A DNA stretch of 32,524 nt, from the NCBI GenBank assembly GCA_003104935.1, contig PQAE01000009.1:1-32524 (forward strand), given 5' to 3'. Within the stretch, counting starts at the first letter, position 1; every line of letters begins with the position of its first letter. Shown piece by piece: positions 16,291 to 24,128 of the stretch. Both the position numbers and the translations under genes were made by a program. The notes beneath the pieces are model-generated. The model saw only the letters and a program-made list of their open reading frames with translations. It was not told the origin of the DNA and did not search any database. The stretch is from Parcubacteria group bacterium (GTDB lineage: Bacteria > Patescibacteriota > Patescibacteriia > UBA1558 > GWA2-36-10).

Positions 16291-16668
16291 ATGGACGGAA
16301 AAAAAGTCATAATCGTAGAAGACGACGAATTCTTATCTAAGATGTATGCGACCAAGCTGGATCTGGAAGGATTTGTAGTGCAGGAAGCGACCAGCGGTTT
16401 GTCCGGCCTCAAAGCCATCCAGAAAGAAAAACCGGACATGGTGCTGTTAGACCTCAATCTGCCGGAGATGGACGGTTTTGAAGTTCTGCGCAGAATGAAA
16501 GAGGATAGTGAAACCAAAGATATACCGGTTTTGGTCCTGACCAATTATTCCCAGAAAGATAAAATCGACCGGTGTCTTAATCTGGGAGCGGTTGATTATC
16601 TGATCAAGGCCCATTTTGTTCCTTCCGAGGTTATCACCAAGATCAAGATGATATTAAAAAATTTTTAA
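16291..16668 (+). CDS. Stand-alone response regulator receiver (CheY-like)
   Basis: 125 residues, receiver domain only. Acidic pocket Glu10-Asp11-Asp12, phospho-acceptor Asp54 (LLDLNLPEMDG), switch Thr84 (LTNYS) and Lys106 (YLIKAHF) are all present, so it should be phosphorylated. There is no output domain and no kinase gene in the window. It lies inside the pilus operon, 20 bases after pilB and 3 bases before the PilT-like gene, which suggests it regulates the motor by direct contact, as PilG/PilH-type receivers do in twitching systems. Its kinase must be elsewhere. Confidence 0.93.
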   Translation: MDGKKVIIVEDDEFLSKMYATKLDLEGFVVQEATSGLSGLKAIQKEKPDMVLLDLNLPEMDGFEVLRRMKEDSETKDIPVLVLTNYSQKDKIDRCLNLGAVDYLIKAHFVPSEVITKIKMILKNF

Positions 16669-16671
16669 ACC

Positions 16672-17724
16672 ATGTCGGGGACATTATTAATTAATAATAT
16701 ATTAAATGCGGCCGCGGAGCGCCGGGCTAGTGATGTGCATCTGGCGGCCGGCACCAACCCGGTCATCCGGGTGGAGGGACGCCTGGTCACTTTGACTGAA
16801 CAGCAGGTTTTAAAGCCGGATACTTTATTAGTTTTGGCGGAAATACTACTGTCCAAGAGCGATCTGGAGGTGCTTAATCAAAAACGCGAGGTGGTGACCA
16901 TCTATAGCTGGGCAAATCGAGCCCGTTATCGGGTAAAGGCCTTTTATCAAAAGGGCTATCTGGCCCTATCCCTGCGTATTATCCCGCCTTATATTTTATC
17001 ACCAAAGGATCTGAATATTCCCCTGTCCATAGTCCAAATGCTTAATTGCGATCAGGGATTACTGATCATCACCGGGCCTTATGCCAGCGGACGGACCACC
17101 ACGGCCGCGTCACTACTGGAAACCATCAATCAAAATATCGGCTGGCATATCCAGACTTTGGAACAACCTATTGAATATTTATTTGTCAATAATCACGCCG
17201 TAGTAGAACAGCGCGAAGTCGGCCGCGATGTGCCCGATTTTGTAACCGGCCTCAAAGATATGCGCGATGACGATGTGGACGTGGTCTATGTCAGTTCTTT
17301 TTTTGAAGACGGTGTCGGTGAGCTGGTTCTGGAACTGGCCGAAAGCGGCAAGTTGGTGATCCTGGTGATGGACGCGGATTCGGTCATCTCGGCCATAGAC
17401 CGTTTTATCAGCCATCTGCCTTTGGAAAAGCGCCTATGGGGCCAAGATCTCCTGGCCGAAGTGCTGATCGGCGTCTTGTCCCAGCGCCTATTGCCGCGCT
17501 TGACCGGCGGTCTGACTCTGGCGGCGGAGGTGCTGACTATGACCTCGGCGGTCAGGTCCAGCATCCGAGATAATAACCTGCGCCAGCTGGAGAGCATCAT
17601 GCAGACCTCTAAGGAAGAAGGTATGATTTCCCTGGACAAATCCCTGCAACAGCTCATCCGGGTAGGTGAAATCAGTCCGGAAGAAGCTAAAAAAAATGCT
17701 ATTAATAAAGAAGAGTTTAAATAA
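16672..17724 (+). CDS. PilT-family protein with degenerate ATPase motifs
   Basis: 350 residues that align end to end with the retraction ATPase PilT: RRASDVHLAAGTNPVIRVEG (18-37) is the PilT N-terminal signature, QREVGRD (180-186) and the closing AVRSSIRD..MQTSKEEGM region match too. Catalytic motifs are altered. Walker A reads GPYASGRT (135-142) with Arg141 for the invariant Lys; the Asp box is LEQPIEY (Gln for Asp); Walker B reads DVDVVYVSSFF (201-211) with no catalytic Glu; the His box (LHTNSA in PilB) is VMDADSV. It is therefore probably an inactive motor subunit, perhaps a regulatory partner of PilB or of a separate active PilT. The reading frame is intact and lies in the operon between the receiver and pilC, so this is not random decay. 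Confidence 0.85.
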   Translation: MSGTLLINNILNAAAERRASDVHLAAGTNPVIRVEGRLVTLTEQQVLKPDTLLVLAEILLSKSDLEVLNQKREVVTIYSWANRARYRVKAFYQKGYLALSLRIIPPYILSPKDLNIPLSIVQMLNCDQGLLIITGPYASGRTTTAASLLETINQNIGWHIQTLEQPIEYLFVNNHAVVEQREVGRDVPDFVTGLKDMRDDDVDVVYVSSFFEDGVGELVLELAESGKLVILVMDADSVISAIDRFISHLPLEKRLWGQDLLAEVLIGVLSQRLLPRLTGGLTLAAEVLTMTSAVRSSIRDNNLRQLESIMQTSKEEGMISLDKSLQQLIRVGEISPEEAKKNAINKEEFK

Positions 17725-17732
17725 TGTAGTTT

Positions 17733-18941
17733 ATGCCAGTTTATCGATATAGAGCTAAAAATAATGAAGGCCAGGTAACGACCGGAGCCGTAGAAGCCAT
17801 CTCAGAAAATGAAGTGGCGGAGCTTTTGGGCAACCGTGGTTTGATCATTCTCAGTTTGACCCAGACCAAGAGTAAAACCGGCCGGGGTTTTAATATCAAT
17901 ATCGGTCGGATCTCGGGCAAGGACATCGTAGTTTTTTCTCGCCAATTTTCAGTGATGATTTCGGCTACAGTACCGGTGGTTCAGGCCCTGCGCATCCTGG
18001 TCCAACAGACGGCTAATCCGCTTTTCGCGGAAAAAATCACCGAGATGGTCAATGATGTGGACGGCGGCATGAAACTATCCGACTCCATGGCCAAACACAA
18101 AAAAGTATTCAGCCGTTTTTATATCTCCATGATCAAGTCCGGCGAAACCAGCGGCCGGCTGGAAGAAGTGCTGGAATATCTGGCCGACCAGATGGAAAAA
18201 GACTATGATTTGGTAGCCAAGATCAAGAGCGCCATGATCTACCCGGTCTTTGTCATAATAGGCATGATCGTGGTGGCCTTTCTGATGATGGTTTTTGTCA
18301 TCCCCCAGATGACGCAGATCATCAAAGAGTCCGGAGCCGAGTTGCCCTTTTTAACCAAACTGCTTATCGGCGCCTCGGACTTTATGAAAAATAATTACGG
18401 CTATGTTTTGGTCGGGTTGGTAGCGGCTCTAGTTATTTTTAGACTCTGGTCACGGTCGCGAGCCGGCAATGTCGTCTGGGACACTATGAAAATCCAGATC
18501 CCTTTATTTGGGCCTTTGTTTAAAAAGATCTATATAGTCCGCTTTGCCCGCAGTTTGTCCACTCTGATCAAGGGCGGAGTGCCGATCACCACGGCCCTGC
18601 GCATCACCTCCGAAGTGGTGGATAACAAGGCCTATAGCAAGCTGATTATGGATACCGTAGCCGAGGTAGAGGACGGCAACTCTATTTCTTCGCTATTTAT
18701 CAACTCCAAACTGATGCCCAAGATGCTCTCCCAGATGATCAATATCGGGGAGCGCACCGGCCGGGTAGATACTGTGCTGGAAAAACTAAGCGAATTCTAC
18801 AGCCGGGAAATAGAAAATCTGGTACAGGGTATGACCTCGCTGATTGAGCCCCTGATCCTGGTGATCATGGGTGTGGGTGTGGGCGGTATGGTGGCGGCCA
18901 TCATGTTACCGATGTTTAAGCTGGCTCAAGCCATCAAATAA
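17733..18941 (+). CDS. pilC: Pilus inner-membrane platform protein PilC
   Basis: 402 residues of the PilC/GspF family, full length. Two T2SF domains (about 65-190 and 270-395), each with the pattern FSRQFSVMISATVPVVQAL / FARSLSTLIKGGVPITTAL, and membrane segments near 168-192, 218-240 and 370-395. It couples the motor ATPases to pilin insertion. The start ATG lies 8 bases after the PilT-like stop. It ends the assembly operon; the pilin promoter follows at 18955. Confidence 0.95.
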   Translation: MPVYRYRAKNNEGQVTTGAVEAISENEVAELLGNRGLIILSLTQTKSKTGRGFNINIGRISGKDIVVFSRQFSVMISATVPVVQALRILVQQTANPLFAEKITEMVNDVDGGMKLSDSMAKHKKVFSRFYISMIKSGETSGRLEEVLEYLADQMEKDYDLVAKIKSAMIYPVFVIIGMIVVAFLMMVFVIPQMTQIIKESGAELPFLTKLLIGASDFMKNNYGYVLVGLVAALVIFRLWSRSRAGNVVWDTMKIQIPLFGPLFKKIYIVRFARSLSTLIKGGVPITTALRITSEVVDNKAYSKLIMDTVAEVEDGNSISSLFINSKLMPKMLSQMINIGERTGRVDTVLEKLSEFYSREIENLVQGMTSLIEPLILVIMGVGVGGMVAAIMLPMFKLAQAIK

Positions 18942-18954
18942 AACACTATGGTAT

Positions 18955-18983
18955 TTGTAGCTAATCTTAAAAAGTGATATAAT
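18955..18983 (+). promoter_or_regulatory. Promoter for the first pilin gene
   Basis: Extended -10 TGATATAAT (TATAAT 18978-18983) with a weak -35 TTGTAG (18955-18960) at a 17-base spacing. The expected start near 18990 gives a leader of about 114 bases, the longest in the window. Confidence 0.6.
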
Positions 18984-19075
18984 AAAGTCAAGTTAATTTA
19001 ATTAGTAAAAAGTAAAATTTGGCTGATCTGAGTTTAATTAGAGCTTTGGGGATCTCAAGCTTTAGGGAAACCAAG

Positions 19076-19103
19076 ATGGTCAAAATGAAATGGAGGTGAA
19101 AAA
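19076..19103 (+). promoter_or_regulatory. Strong ribosome-binding site with a possible 7-codon leader ORF
   Basis: GGAGGTG (19092-19098) lies 5 bases before the pilin ATG and is the strongest Shine-Dalgarno sequence in the window. A small ORF, ATG 19076 to TGA 19097-19099 (MVKMKWR), ends inside it, four bases before the pilin start. It has a weak AGGGAAA upstream. Translation of it could couple to pilin expression; it may also be chance. Confidence 0.4.
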
Positions 19104-19526
19104 ATGAGAATTCAAAAAGGTTTTACTTTAATTGAACTTCTGGTGGTTATCGCGATTATCGGTATCTTATCATCCGTGGCCATCGTGAACTTAAATCAGG
19201 CGCGTGACAAAGCCAAATTGGCGTCGGCTCAAGCTTGGGGAACTTCTTTAGCCCCAGCAGTAATATTATGTGGCGATGCAAACTCGGTTCTTGCAACATA
19301 CGACGCACAAGCGGCCATGTGTAATCCACCAGTGTCCGGTGTTAACTGGCCGACCATTCCAGATTCTGTTATTGGTAGTGGCACGGCAGCTGTAACACTA
19401 ACCGATGGTGACCCAACCAATGGTGATTGGACGGTATTATTAACAGGGTCAGGTATACCGTCGAATCAGATATGTTGTACTGAAGCAGGTTGTACCCAAC
19501 AGGCTTTAAATGCTACTTGTTCATAA
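19104..19526 (+). CDS. Type IV pilin, probable major pilin
   Basis: 140 residues. Short basic leader then the prepilin signal KG|FTLIELLVVIAIIGIL, cleaved after Gly6 with Glu5 of the mature protein present, so PilD (20635) should process it. The rest of the conserved helix (to about residue 40) is followed by a small globular part with Cys residues in VILCGD, AMCNPP, ICCTEAGC and ATCS, which may form disulfides. It has its own promoter, a very strong ribosome-binding site and its own terminator, unlike the other pilins. These features point to the major subunit; this is inference from expression signals. Confidence 0.88.
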   Translation: MRIQKGFTLIELLVVIAIIGILSSVAIVNLNQARDKAKLASAQAWGTSLAPAVILCGDANSVLATYDAQAAMCNPPVSGVNWPTIPDSVIGSGTAAVTLTDGDPTNGDWTVLLTGSGIPSNQICCTEAGCTQQALNATCS

Positions 19527-19548
19527 TTTAACGATTTGTTTAGTTATT

Positions 19549-19582
19549 CAAAACCTCCAATCTGGGGGTTTTGTTATTTGTT
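19549..19582 (+). terminator. Rho-independent terminator after the first pilin
   Basis: AAAACCTCC (19550-19558) pairs with GGGGGTTTT (19564-19572), one T-G pair, around AATCT, followed by a T-rich tail. It isolates the first pilin as its own transcript. Confidence 0.75.
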
Positions 19583-19600
19583 TAAATAAATTTGAAAATA

Positions 19601-19609
19601 TGGTATAAT
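19601..19609 (+). promoter_or_regulatory. Extended -10 promoter for the second pilin gene
   Basis: TGG then TATAAT (19604-19609), 27 bases before the ATG. A T/A-rich TTTAAA at 19581-19586 is the only -35 candidate. Confidence 0.6.
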
Positions 19610-19636
19610 GAAGTATCTAATAATTTAGGTCTGTAA

Positions 19637-20098
19637 ATGAAAAATAAAATAAAAAATGGCCGAATCGGCTTTACACTCATTGAACTATTAGTAGTGATTG
19701 CTATCATCGGTATCTTATCAGCCGTGGCCATAGTTAATCTAAATGTATCACGGGATAAGGCTAAATTTTCTAATGTGCAAGGATCACTTAGCTCTCTGAC
19801 TCCGGCTATTCTTCTCTGTTTTGAAAATAAAAAGAATTTACTCTATAATGGCGTAAATGAATTTGGAACACCTTTGGCAGGGACTGTAATTTGTCAGGGT
19901 TCTGAGACTACCTGGCCAAGCATGCCAAAAGGTTGGCTGTGGGCGATTGAATCATCGAATTATTCTTTAGGGATTTGGCGCATTATGGCGTGCAGAGATG
20001 CTGTCGCACCGTTTAATGTATGCGATATTCCAGGAGATACGCCGGGAATAGATACTTACTGGGAATGCAATGAGCAAAAATGCTATTTTTGGATGTAA
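19637..20098 (+). CDS. Type IV pilin, paralogue of the first pilin
   Basis: 153 residues. Leader of 11 residues ending in Gly, then FTLIELLVVIAIIGILSAVAIVNLN, nearly identical to the first pilin through the whole conserved helix (to about residue 47). The globular part differs and has Cys in ILLCFE, VICQG, MACRD, NVCDIP, WECNEQKCYF. Probably an alternative or minor pilin that arose by duplication followed by divergence of the exposed part. Its own promoter lies upstream and it has no strong Shine-Dalgarno sequence. Confidence 0.87.
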   Translation: MKNKIKNGRIGFTLIELLVVIAIIGILSAVAIVNLNVSRDKAKFSNVQGSLSSLTPAILLCFENKKNLLYNGVNEFGTPLAGTVICQGSETTWPSMPKGWLWAIESSNYSLGIWRIMACRDAVAPFNVCDIPGDTPGIDTYWECNEQKCYFWM

Positions 20099-20162
20099 TT
20101 AATTTTTTTGACTGAATTTTTTGGTCATATTTATTTGATCACCATAGCAGGTGTAAATAGTC

Positions 20163-20591
20163 ATGTTTAACTACACTGCGCGCACTAAACTATATTTATT
20201 AATCGCCTTGGCCATAGCCATTGCTTTGGCTTTTTTTATCATCGCTATATTTAATAGCCGAGCCAGTGACTTGCGCGTGGCCAGTCAGTCGCAGATCCTG
20301 GGTGCGGCTCTGGAAAATTATTATAGTAAATTTAACACTTATCCCAGCTCACCGCGTATAGATGCCAGCCAGATCCGGACGATCACGGAAAACGGCATAA
20401 ATAGACCGGGTGAAGTTACTTATTATCAGACCAGCTTTAATTGGGCCAAGTCAGTAACCTATTCCAGCACTGGAGAGGAATATAACATAGAGTTTGAGGT
20501 GACTAATAGCTGGCCGGACTGGGGTGCTAGTCGGGGAGCACTTTGCCAGCTAAAGACCAATTTAAAATTGGAGTGCCGATCAAATAAATAA
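20163..20591 (+). CDS. Pilin-like membrane protein lacking the prepilin cleavage motif
   Basis: 142 residues. One N-terminal hydrophobic helix (about 9-28), then a segment (QILGAALENYYSKFNTYPSS, 44-63) that looks like the alpha-1C/beta-start of GspG-type pseudopilins, and a small beta-rich domain with Cys near the C-terminus. The usual G|FTLIE processing site is absent: the N-terminus reads MFNYTARTKLYLLIALAIAIA. It is therefore probably a stably anchored pilin-fold protein rather than a polymerised subunit. A moderate ribosome-binding site CAGGTG lies upstream. It sits between pilins and pilD. Confidence 0.75.
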   Translation: MFNYTARTKLYLLIALAIAIALAFFIIAIFNSRASDLRVASQSQILGAALENYYSKFNTYPSSPRIDASQIRTITENGINRPGEVTYYQTSFNWAKSVTYSSTGEEYNIEFEVTNSWPDWGASRGALCQLKTNLKLECRSNK

Positions 20592-20613
20592 AATAGGATT
20601 TTTATAGTGTTTG

Positions 20614-20622
20614 TGTTATAAT
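20614..20622 (+). promoter_or_regulatory. Extended -10 promoter for pilD
   Basis: TGT then TATAAT (20617-20622). The predicted transcription start near 20629 lies about 6 bases from the ATG at 20635, so the mRNA would be almost leaderless. Confidence 0.6.
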
Positions 20623-20634
20623 AAAGCTACCCTT

Positions 20635-21411
20635 ATGGTAGTTTTTATATTTATTTTAGGTATATTTGTCGGCAGTTTTCTCAATGTGGTGGCGCGCCGT
20701 CTGCACCGCCAGGAAACCTTTGTTACTGGTTTTTCCAAATGCCTTTTTTGCGGTCATCGCCTGCATACCCGAGATTTGGTTCCGGTCTTAAGTTATATTT
20801 ATTTGCGCGGGCGTTGCCGTTATTGCCGCCAGCCTTTTTCCGTGCTTTATCCCCTGATTGAACTGCTGACCGGATTGGTTTTTTTATTGATTTTTACCAC
20901 TGTTTTACCGAGCGGAGATATCTTTGCCCTGAGCGGATATCTAGCCATAAAAATAGCCCTATGGTGGGTCTTGGCCGCGTTTTTGATTGTCATATTTCTT
21001 TATGACTGGAAATACTATCTGATTTTGGACAAGGTGGTTTTGCCGGCGGCGGTCATCGCTCTGGCCGGCAATCTTTTTTTAGGCCAGCACTTACTCAGTT
21101 TGCTACTCGGTGCTCTGGCCGGGGGAGGATTTTTCCTAGCCCAATTTTTGGTTTCCCGGGGTCAGTGGATCGGTTGGGGAGACATCAATCTGGGCGTGCT
21201 GATGGGCCTGATCTTGGGCTGGCCTCAGATCCTGACGGCCTTATTTGTTTCTTATATGCTGGGTAGCGCGGTTAGTTTATTATTGATTGCCCTGCGGATA
21301 AAAAAATGGAAGGACAAGATACCTTTTGGCACCTTTCTCAGTCTGGGCACGATCATCGCCATGCTCTATGGTCCGCAACTGGTATCCTGGTATCTAGCCT
21401 TATTTTTATAG
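20635..21411 (+). CDS. pilD: Prepilin peptidase / N-methyltransferase PilD
   Basis: Start placed at ATG 20635 (258 residues); the in-frame TTG at 20611 overlaps the promoter -10. This is a polytopic aspartic protease that cleaves prepilin leaders after Gly. Seen: GSFLNVVARRL (13-23); the zinc-binding cysteines Cys36, Cys39, Cys61 and Cys64 of the methyltransferase loop; catalytic Asp candidates Asp124 (FLYDWKYY) and Asp183 (GWGDINLG). Six to eight hydrophobic segments. The full length includes the N-methylation domain, which is missing in archaeal-type peptidases. It should process the pilins on both sides. Confidence 0.94.
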   Translation: MVVFIFILGIFVGSFLNVVARRLHRQETFVTGFSKCLFCGHRLHTRDLVPVLSYIYLRGRCRYCRQPFSVLYPLIELLTGLVFLLIFTTVLPSGDIFALSGYLAIKIALWWVLAAFLIVIFLYDWKYYLILDKVVLPAAVIALAGNLFLGQHLLSLLLGALAGGGFFLAQFLVSRGQWIGWGDINLGVLMGLILGWPQILTALFVSYMLGSAVSLLLIALRIKKWKDKIPFGTFLSLGTIIAMLYGPQLVSWYLALFL

Positions 21412-21428
21412 ACCTAAATTTTGAAAAT

Positions 21429-22130
21429 ATGAAAAAATTCAAATTTAAAAGTCGGTCCGGACTAACCATCATTGAACTATTGATTGTGATCGCCATCATG
21501 GGTATTATCTCGGCTACTTTTTATATCAATGTTAATAACGACAATCGCAAAAAATTAGTGGCGGCCGGCGAGGAGCTGATTAATAATTTACGCCGAGTTA
21601 GAAATATGGCGGCGTCCCAGACCACCTACAAGTTTGCGGGAGACAGCGAGGCCGTCTTTCCGCCCGGCGGTTATGGGATTGTCTTTGACGGCACGACTGA
21701 GCCGGCCAAGTATTTTTTGTATGCCGATAAGAGCGCCGGCAACCCCGGTTTTCTGCAGAGTCAGGGAGACGAAAAGATCGGAACAGATATTATCTTGCCG
21801 ACGCCGGTAGGTTCTTCGCGGGGGCCTTTGGAGTTAAGTAATGGTGTTGACGGCGATAAATCGTTTTATTTTGCCCTGCTTAGTGAAAAAAAGGCGATAA
21901 CCGATATGGTGGCCGATAGCAATAAAACTTATATTTTGTCCATAAAATGGCCGGGACCGGGAGCGCCAATTAACGGCTACGAGGCCGAGATTCGCCTCGG
22001 AGAGCAGACCAACGACGGCTTGGTCATAACCAACTTTGGTGTGGCTTATAGTGAATACACGCCTCCGAGCAGTGGCACTGGTTTGCCCATAGGTTGCGGG
22101 GCTAAGTGCGATTATTTAGGTGATTTTTAG
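21429..22130 (+). CDS. Minor pilin / pseudopilin (GspH-like), copy 1
   Basis: Start placed at ATG 21429 (233 residues), just after pilD; an earlier in-frame start at 21306 lies inside pilD. A basic leader (KKFKFKSRSG) is followed by the processing site G|LTIIELLIVIAIMGI. The globular part contains SEAVFPPGGYGIVFD and KYFLYADKS, shared almost word for word with the next gene. The layout fits a GspH/FimT-type minor pilin involved in initiating or capping the filament. Ends in a Cys-containing tail (GCGAKCDYLG). Confidence 0.85.
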   Translation: MKKFKFKSRSGLTIIELLIVIAIMGIISATFYINVNNDNRKKLVAAGEELINNLRRVRNMAASQTTYKFAGDSEAVFPPGGYGIVFDGTTEPAKYFLYADKSAGNPGFLQSQGDEKIGTDIILPTPVGSSRGPLELSNGVDGDKSFYFALLSEKKAITDMVADSNKTYILSIKWPGPGAPINGYEAEIRLGEQTNDGLVITNFGVAYSEYTPPSSGTGLPIGCGAKCDYLGDF

Positions 22131-22153
22131 CAGGCAAATTAATTTTTTATCAT

Positions 22154-22843
22154 ATGATTAAATCAAAACAATTAGGCATGACTCTAGTAGAACTACTCAT
22201 TGTTATCGCCATCATGGGCATATTATCGTTAACTTTTTATTTTTATACTCGTCCCAATTTAAAAAAACAAGTGGAGTTGTCCACCGAGGAGCTCTTGGGC
22301 AACCTGCGTCAGGTCAGAAGCCTGGCCGTCAATAAAGCTACTCACAAGTTTGCCAACACTAGTGAAGCCGTCTTTCCGCCCGGCGGTTATGGGATTGTCT
22401 TTGATAATACTGCTGATCAGGCCAAGTATTTTGTTTATGCCGATAAGAGTTTTCACAGCGGCGGTTTTCAGGAGAGCCAAGGAGATGAGATTATCGGATC
22501 GGTGATTTACTTGCCGGTGCCAAATAATGATACTGACGAGGCCTTTCAGATTTCCAATAGTGTCAATGACGATGATTATTTCTATTTTTCTATACTGGGT
22601 GAAAAGGATGTTGATACTGATATGCCTTATGATTCTCCGGAAAATAAACGCTATGTTCTTAGACTGCGCTGGCCCGGTACGAGCACTGTCCATGGTTATG
22701 AGGCCAAGATCCGCCTGGGCGAGCAGACTAGCGACGGCTCGATCATCCCAAATTTTGGCGCGGCTTATGCTGAGTATATTAAGCCTCGTGATGGCGATGG
22801 AGACCGCGAGGGTGAAGGTGGCCGAGATGTTTTAGAGCCGTGA
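22154..22843 (+). CDS. Minor pilin / pseudopilin (GspH-like), copy 2
   Basis: 229 residues; processing site LG|MTLVELLIVIAIMGIL (first mature residue Met). A tandem paralogue of the preceding gene: SEAVFPPGGYGIVFD, AKYFVYADKS, SQGDEIIG and YEAKIRLGEQTSDG all recur. A 38-base stretch is identical in DNA (21651-21688 and 22367-22404), including third codon positions, so the duplication is recent or the genes undergo gene conversion. The C-terminal tail is acidic and Gly/Arg-rich (DGDGDREGEGGRD). No Shine-Dalgarno sequence. Confidence 0.85.
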   Translation: MIKSKQLGMTLVELLIVIAIMGILSLTFYFYTRPNLKKQVELSTEELLGNLRQVRSLAVNKATHKFANTSEAVFPPGGYGIVFDNTADQAKYFVYADKSFHSGGFQESQGDEIIGSVIYLPVPNNDTDEAFQISNSVNDDDYFYFSILGEKDVDTDMPYDSPENKRYVLRLRWPGTSTVHGYEAKIRLGEQTSDGSIIPNFGAAYAEYIKPRDGDGDREGEGGRDVLEP

Positions 22844-22860
22844 TATTTGTTTTTTAAAAA

Positions 22861-23478
22861 ATGTTTACCACACGGGAAAATAAAGCTGACCAATCCGGAT
22901 TTACCCTGATTGAAGCCCTGATCACTTTGACGGTTTTTACTATCGGTATTATCGGGGCTTTTTCCTATGCTCTGACAAATATGGCTTCGGTCCGGGATAA
23001 TTATGACCGTTATCTGGCTACCAACCTGGCCCGGGAGGGTCTGGAACTGGTAAAAAATATCCGCGACAGCAATTGGCTCAAGATTGACGCCAATGACATC
23101 TGTAACGGGCAACCTTGCACCTGGGATTATAATTTAGCCCCTGGTTATTTTGTCGTGGATTACAAACAAACCGCAACCACTCCCGCCAATGCGAATTTTG
23201 AAAATGACCAGAAAAAACTTTATATAGATCCCAGTGACAATAATTTTTATTCCCATACCATTACCACTCAGCCGAGCAATATGTATCGGACCATACAGAT
23301 CAATAGTATATGTTTAGACACTACCGCCAATCCCCCGGCGGAGTATGTTGAAACCACTAGCTGTAGTTTTGGTAGACAGGCCATAGGCATCCAGGCCATC
23401 GCCCATATGCGTTGGAAGCGGGGGGCTAAGACCGGACAATTAGAAATATCAGAAAATTTGTATAATTGGCGCAAATAA
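22861..23478 (+). CDS. Minor pilin, PilV/GspI-like
   Basis: 205 residues. Leader of 13 residues ending SG|FTLIEALITLTVFTIGIIG, with Glu5 present. The following AREGLELVKNIRDSNWL is typical of PilV/GspI-type minor pilins (AREGLELVRNIRD). The C-terminal domain has paired Cys (CNGQPC; CLD..TSCSF). It lies in the usual H-I-J-K-like order of the minor pilin block, 17 bases after copy 2 and one base before the next gene. Confidence 0.85.
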   Translation: MFTTRENKADQSGFTLIEALITLTVFTIGIIGAFSYALTNMASVRDNYDRYLATNLAREGLELVKNIRDSNWLKIDANDICNGQPCTWDYNLAPGYFVVDYKQTATTPANANFENDQKKLYIDPSDNNFYSHTITTQPSNMYRTIQINSICLDTTANPPAEYVETTSCSFGRQAIGIQAIAHMRWKRGAKTGQLEISENLYNWRK

Positions 23479-23479
23479 T

Positions 23480-24124
23480 ATGTTTTTTCGGCTATTAAAA
23501 ATAAAAAAGCACTACAACCGGCAGGTCGGTTTTACTTTTCTGGAAATGCTCATCTCGGTTTTTCTGCTGGCCTTGATGACCGTAGCCGTGTCCGGTGTGT
23601 ATGTGTCCTTTACCAGTCTGCAGGCCCGGGCGCGATCTTATGAACGCCTGTTAAACGACAGTTATTATGCTATCGAGTTGATGGCTAGAGAGTTTCGCAC
23701 GACCGCTATTTTTGATTATACGCCTAGCGATACCTGCACTAGCTTGTTTAGCGCTCCCATTCCCGATGCCTGCATTATTTTTATCAATGACCAGGATAAA
23801 CTGGAAGCTTTTTTAATAAAAAATGACAGTCTATATTTTGTCACTCCGACCTGCAAGACAGATTTTTCCAGCTGTACCTGGTGGGAGGATAATCCGCAGA
23901 ATTATACGGTTTTGTTATCTCCATCCTTAAACGGCATCAAAGTTACCAATTTAAGGTTTAAGATTTTTCCCACCAGTGATCCTTTTGCCAGCGATAGCGA
24001 CAATAATAATCAACAGCCCCGGGTGACTATGTCACTGCAAACCAGATATCCTAGCCAAAACATAATGCAGGATGTTTTCCAGTATCTGCAGACTACGGTT
24101 TCGGCGCGTATTTATCGGCGTTAA
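23480..24124 (+). CDS. Minor pilin, PilW/GspJ-like
   Basis: 214 residues with a 17-residue leader and the site VG|FTFLEMLISVFLLALM. The pattern YAIELMAREFRT after the helix and a larger beta-domain fit GspJ/PilW-type minor pilins. Four or more Cys (DTCTSLF, PDACIIF, PTCKTDFSSCTWW) may form disulfides. One base separates it from the upstream gene and 4 bases from the downstream one. Confidence 0.83.
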   Translation: MFFRLLKIKKHYNRQVGFTFLEMLISVFLLALMTVAVSGVYVSFTSLQARARSYERLLNDSYYAIELMAREFRTTAIFDYTPSDTCTSLFSAPIPDACIIFINDQDKLEAFLIKNDSLYFVTPTCKTDFSSCTWWEDNPQNYTVLLSPSLNGIKVTNLRFKIFPTSDPFASDSDNNNQQPRVTMSLQTRYPSQNIMQDVFQYLQTTVSARIYRR

Positions 24125-24128
24125 TTTT

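Noticed and set aside
20611-20634. TTG start for pilD
   Set aside because: These codons contain the promoter -10 TATAAT, so they are not expected in the mRNA.
21306-21428. Earlier start for the first GspH-like pilin
   Set aside because: It lies inside pilD; the prepilin leader starts at ATG 21429.
24072-24128. Earlier start for the PilX-like gene
   Set aside because: It overlaps the preceding pilin gene and would put a long extension before the membrane helix; ATG 24129 fits the 4-base spacing.
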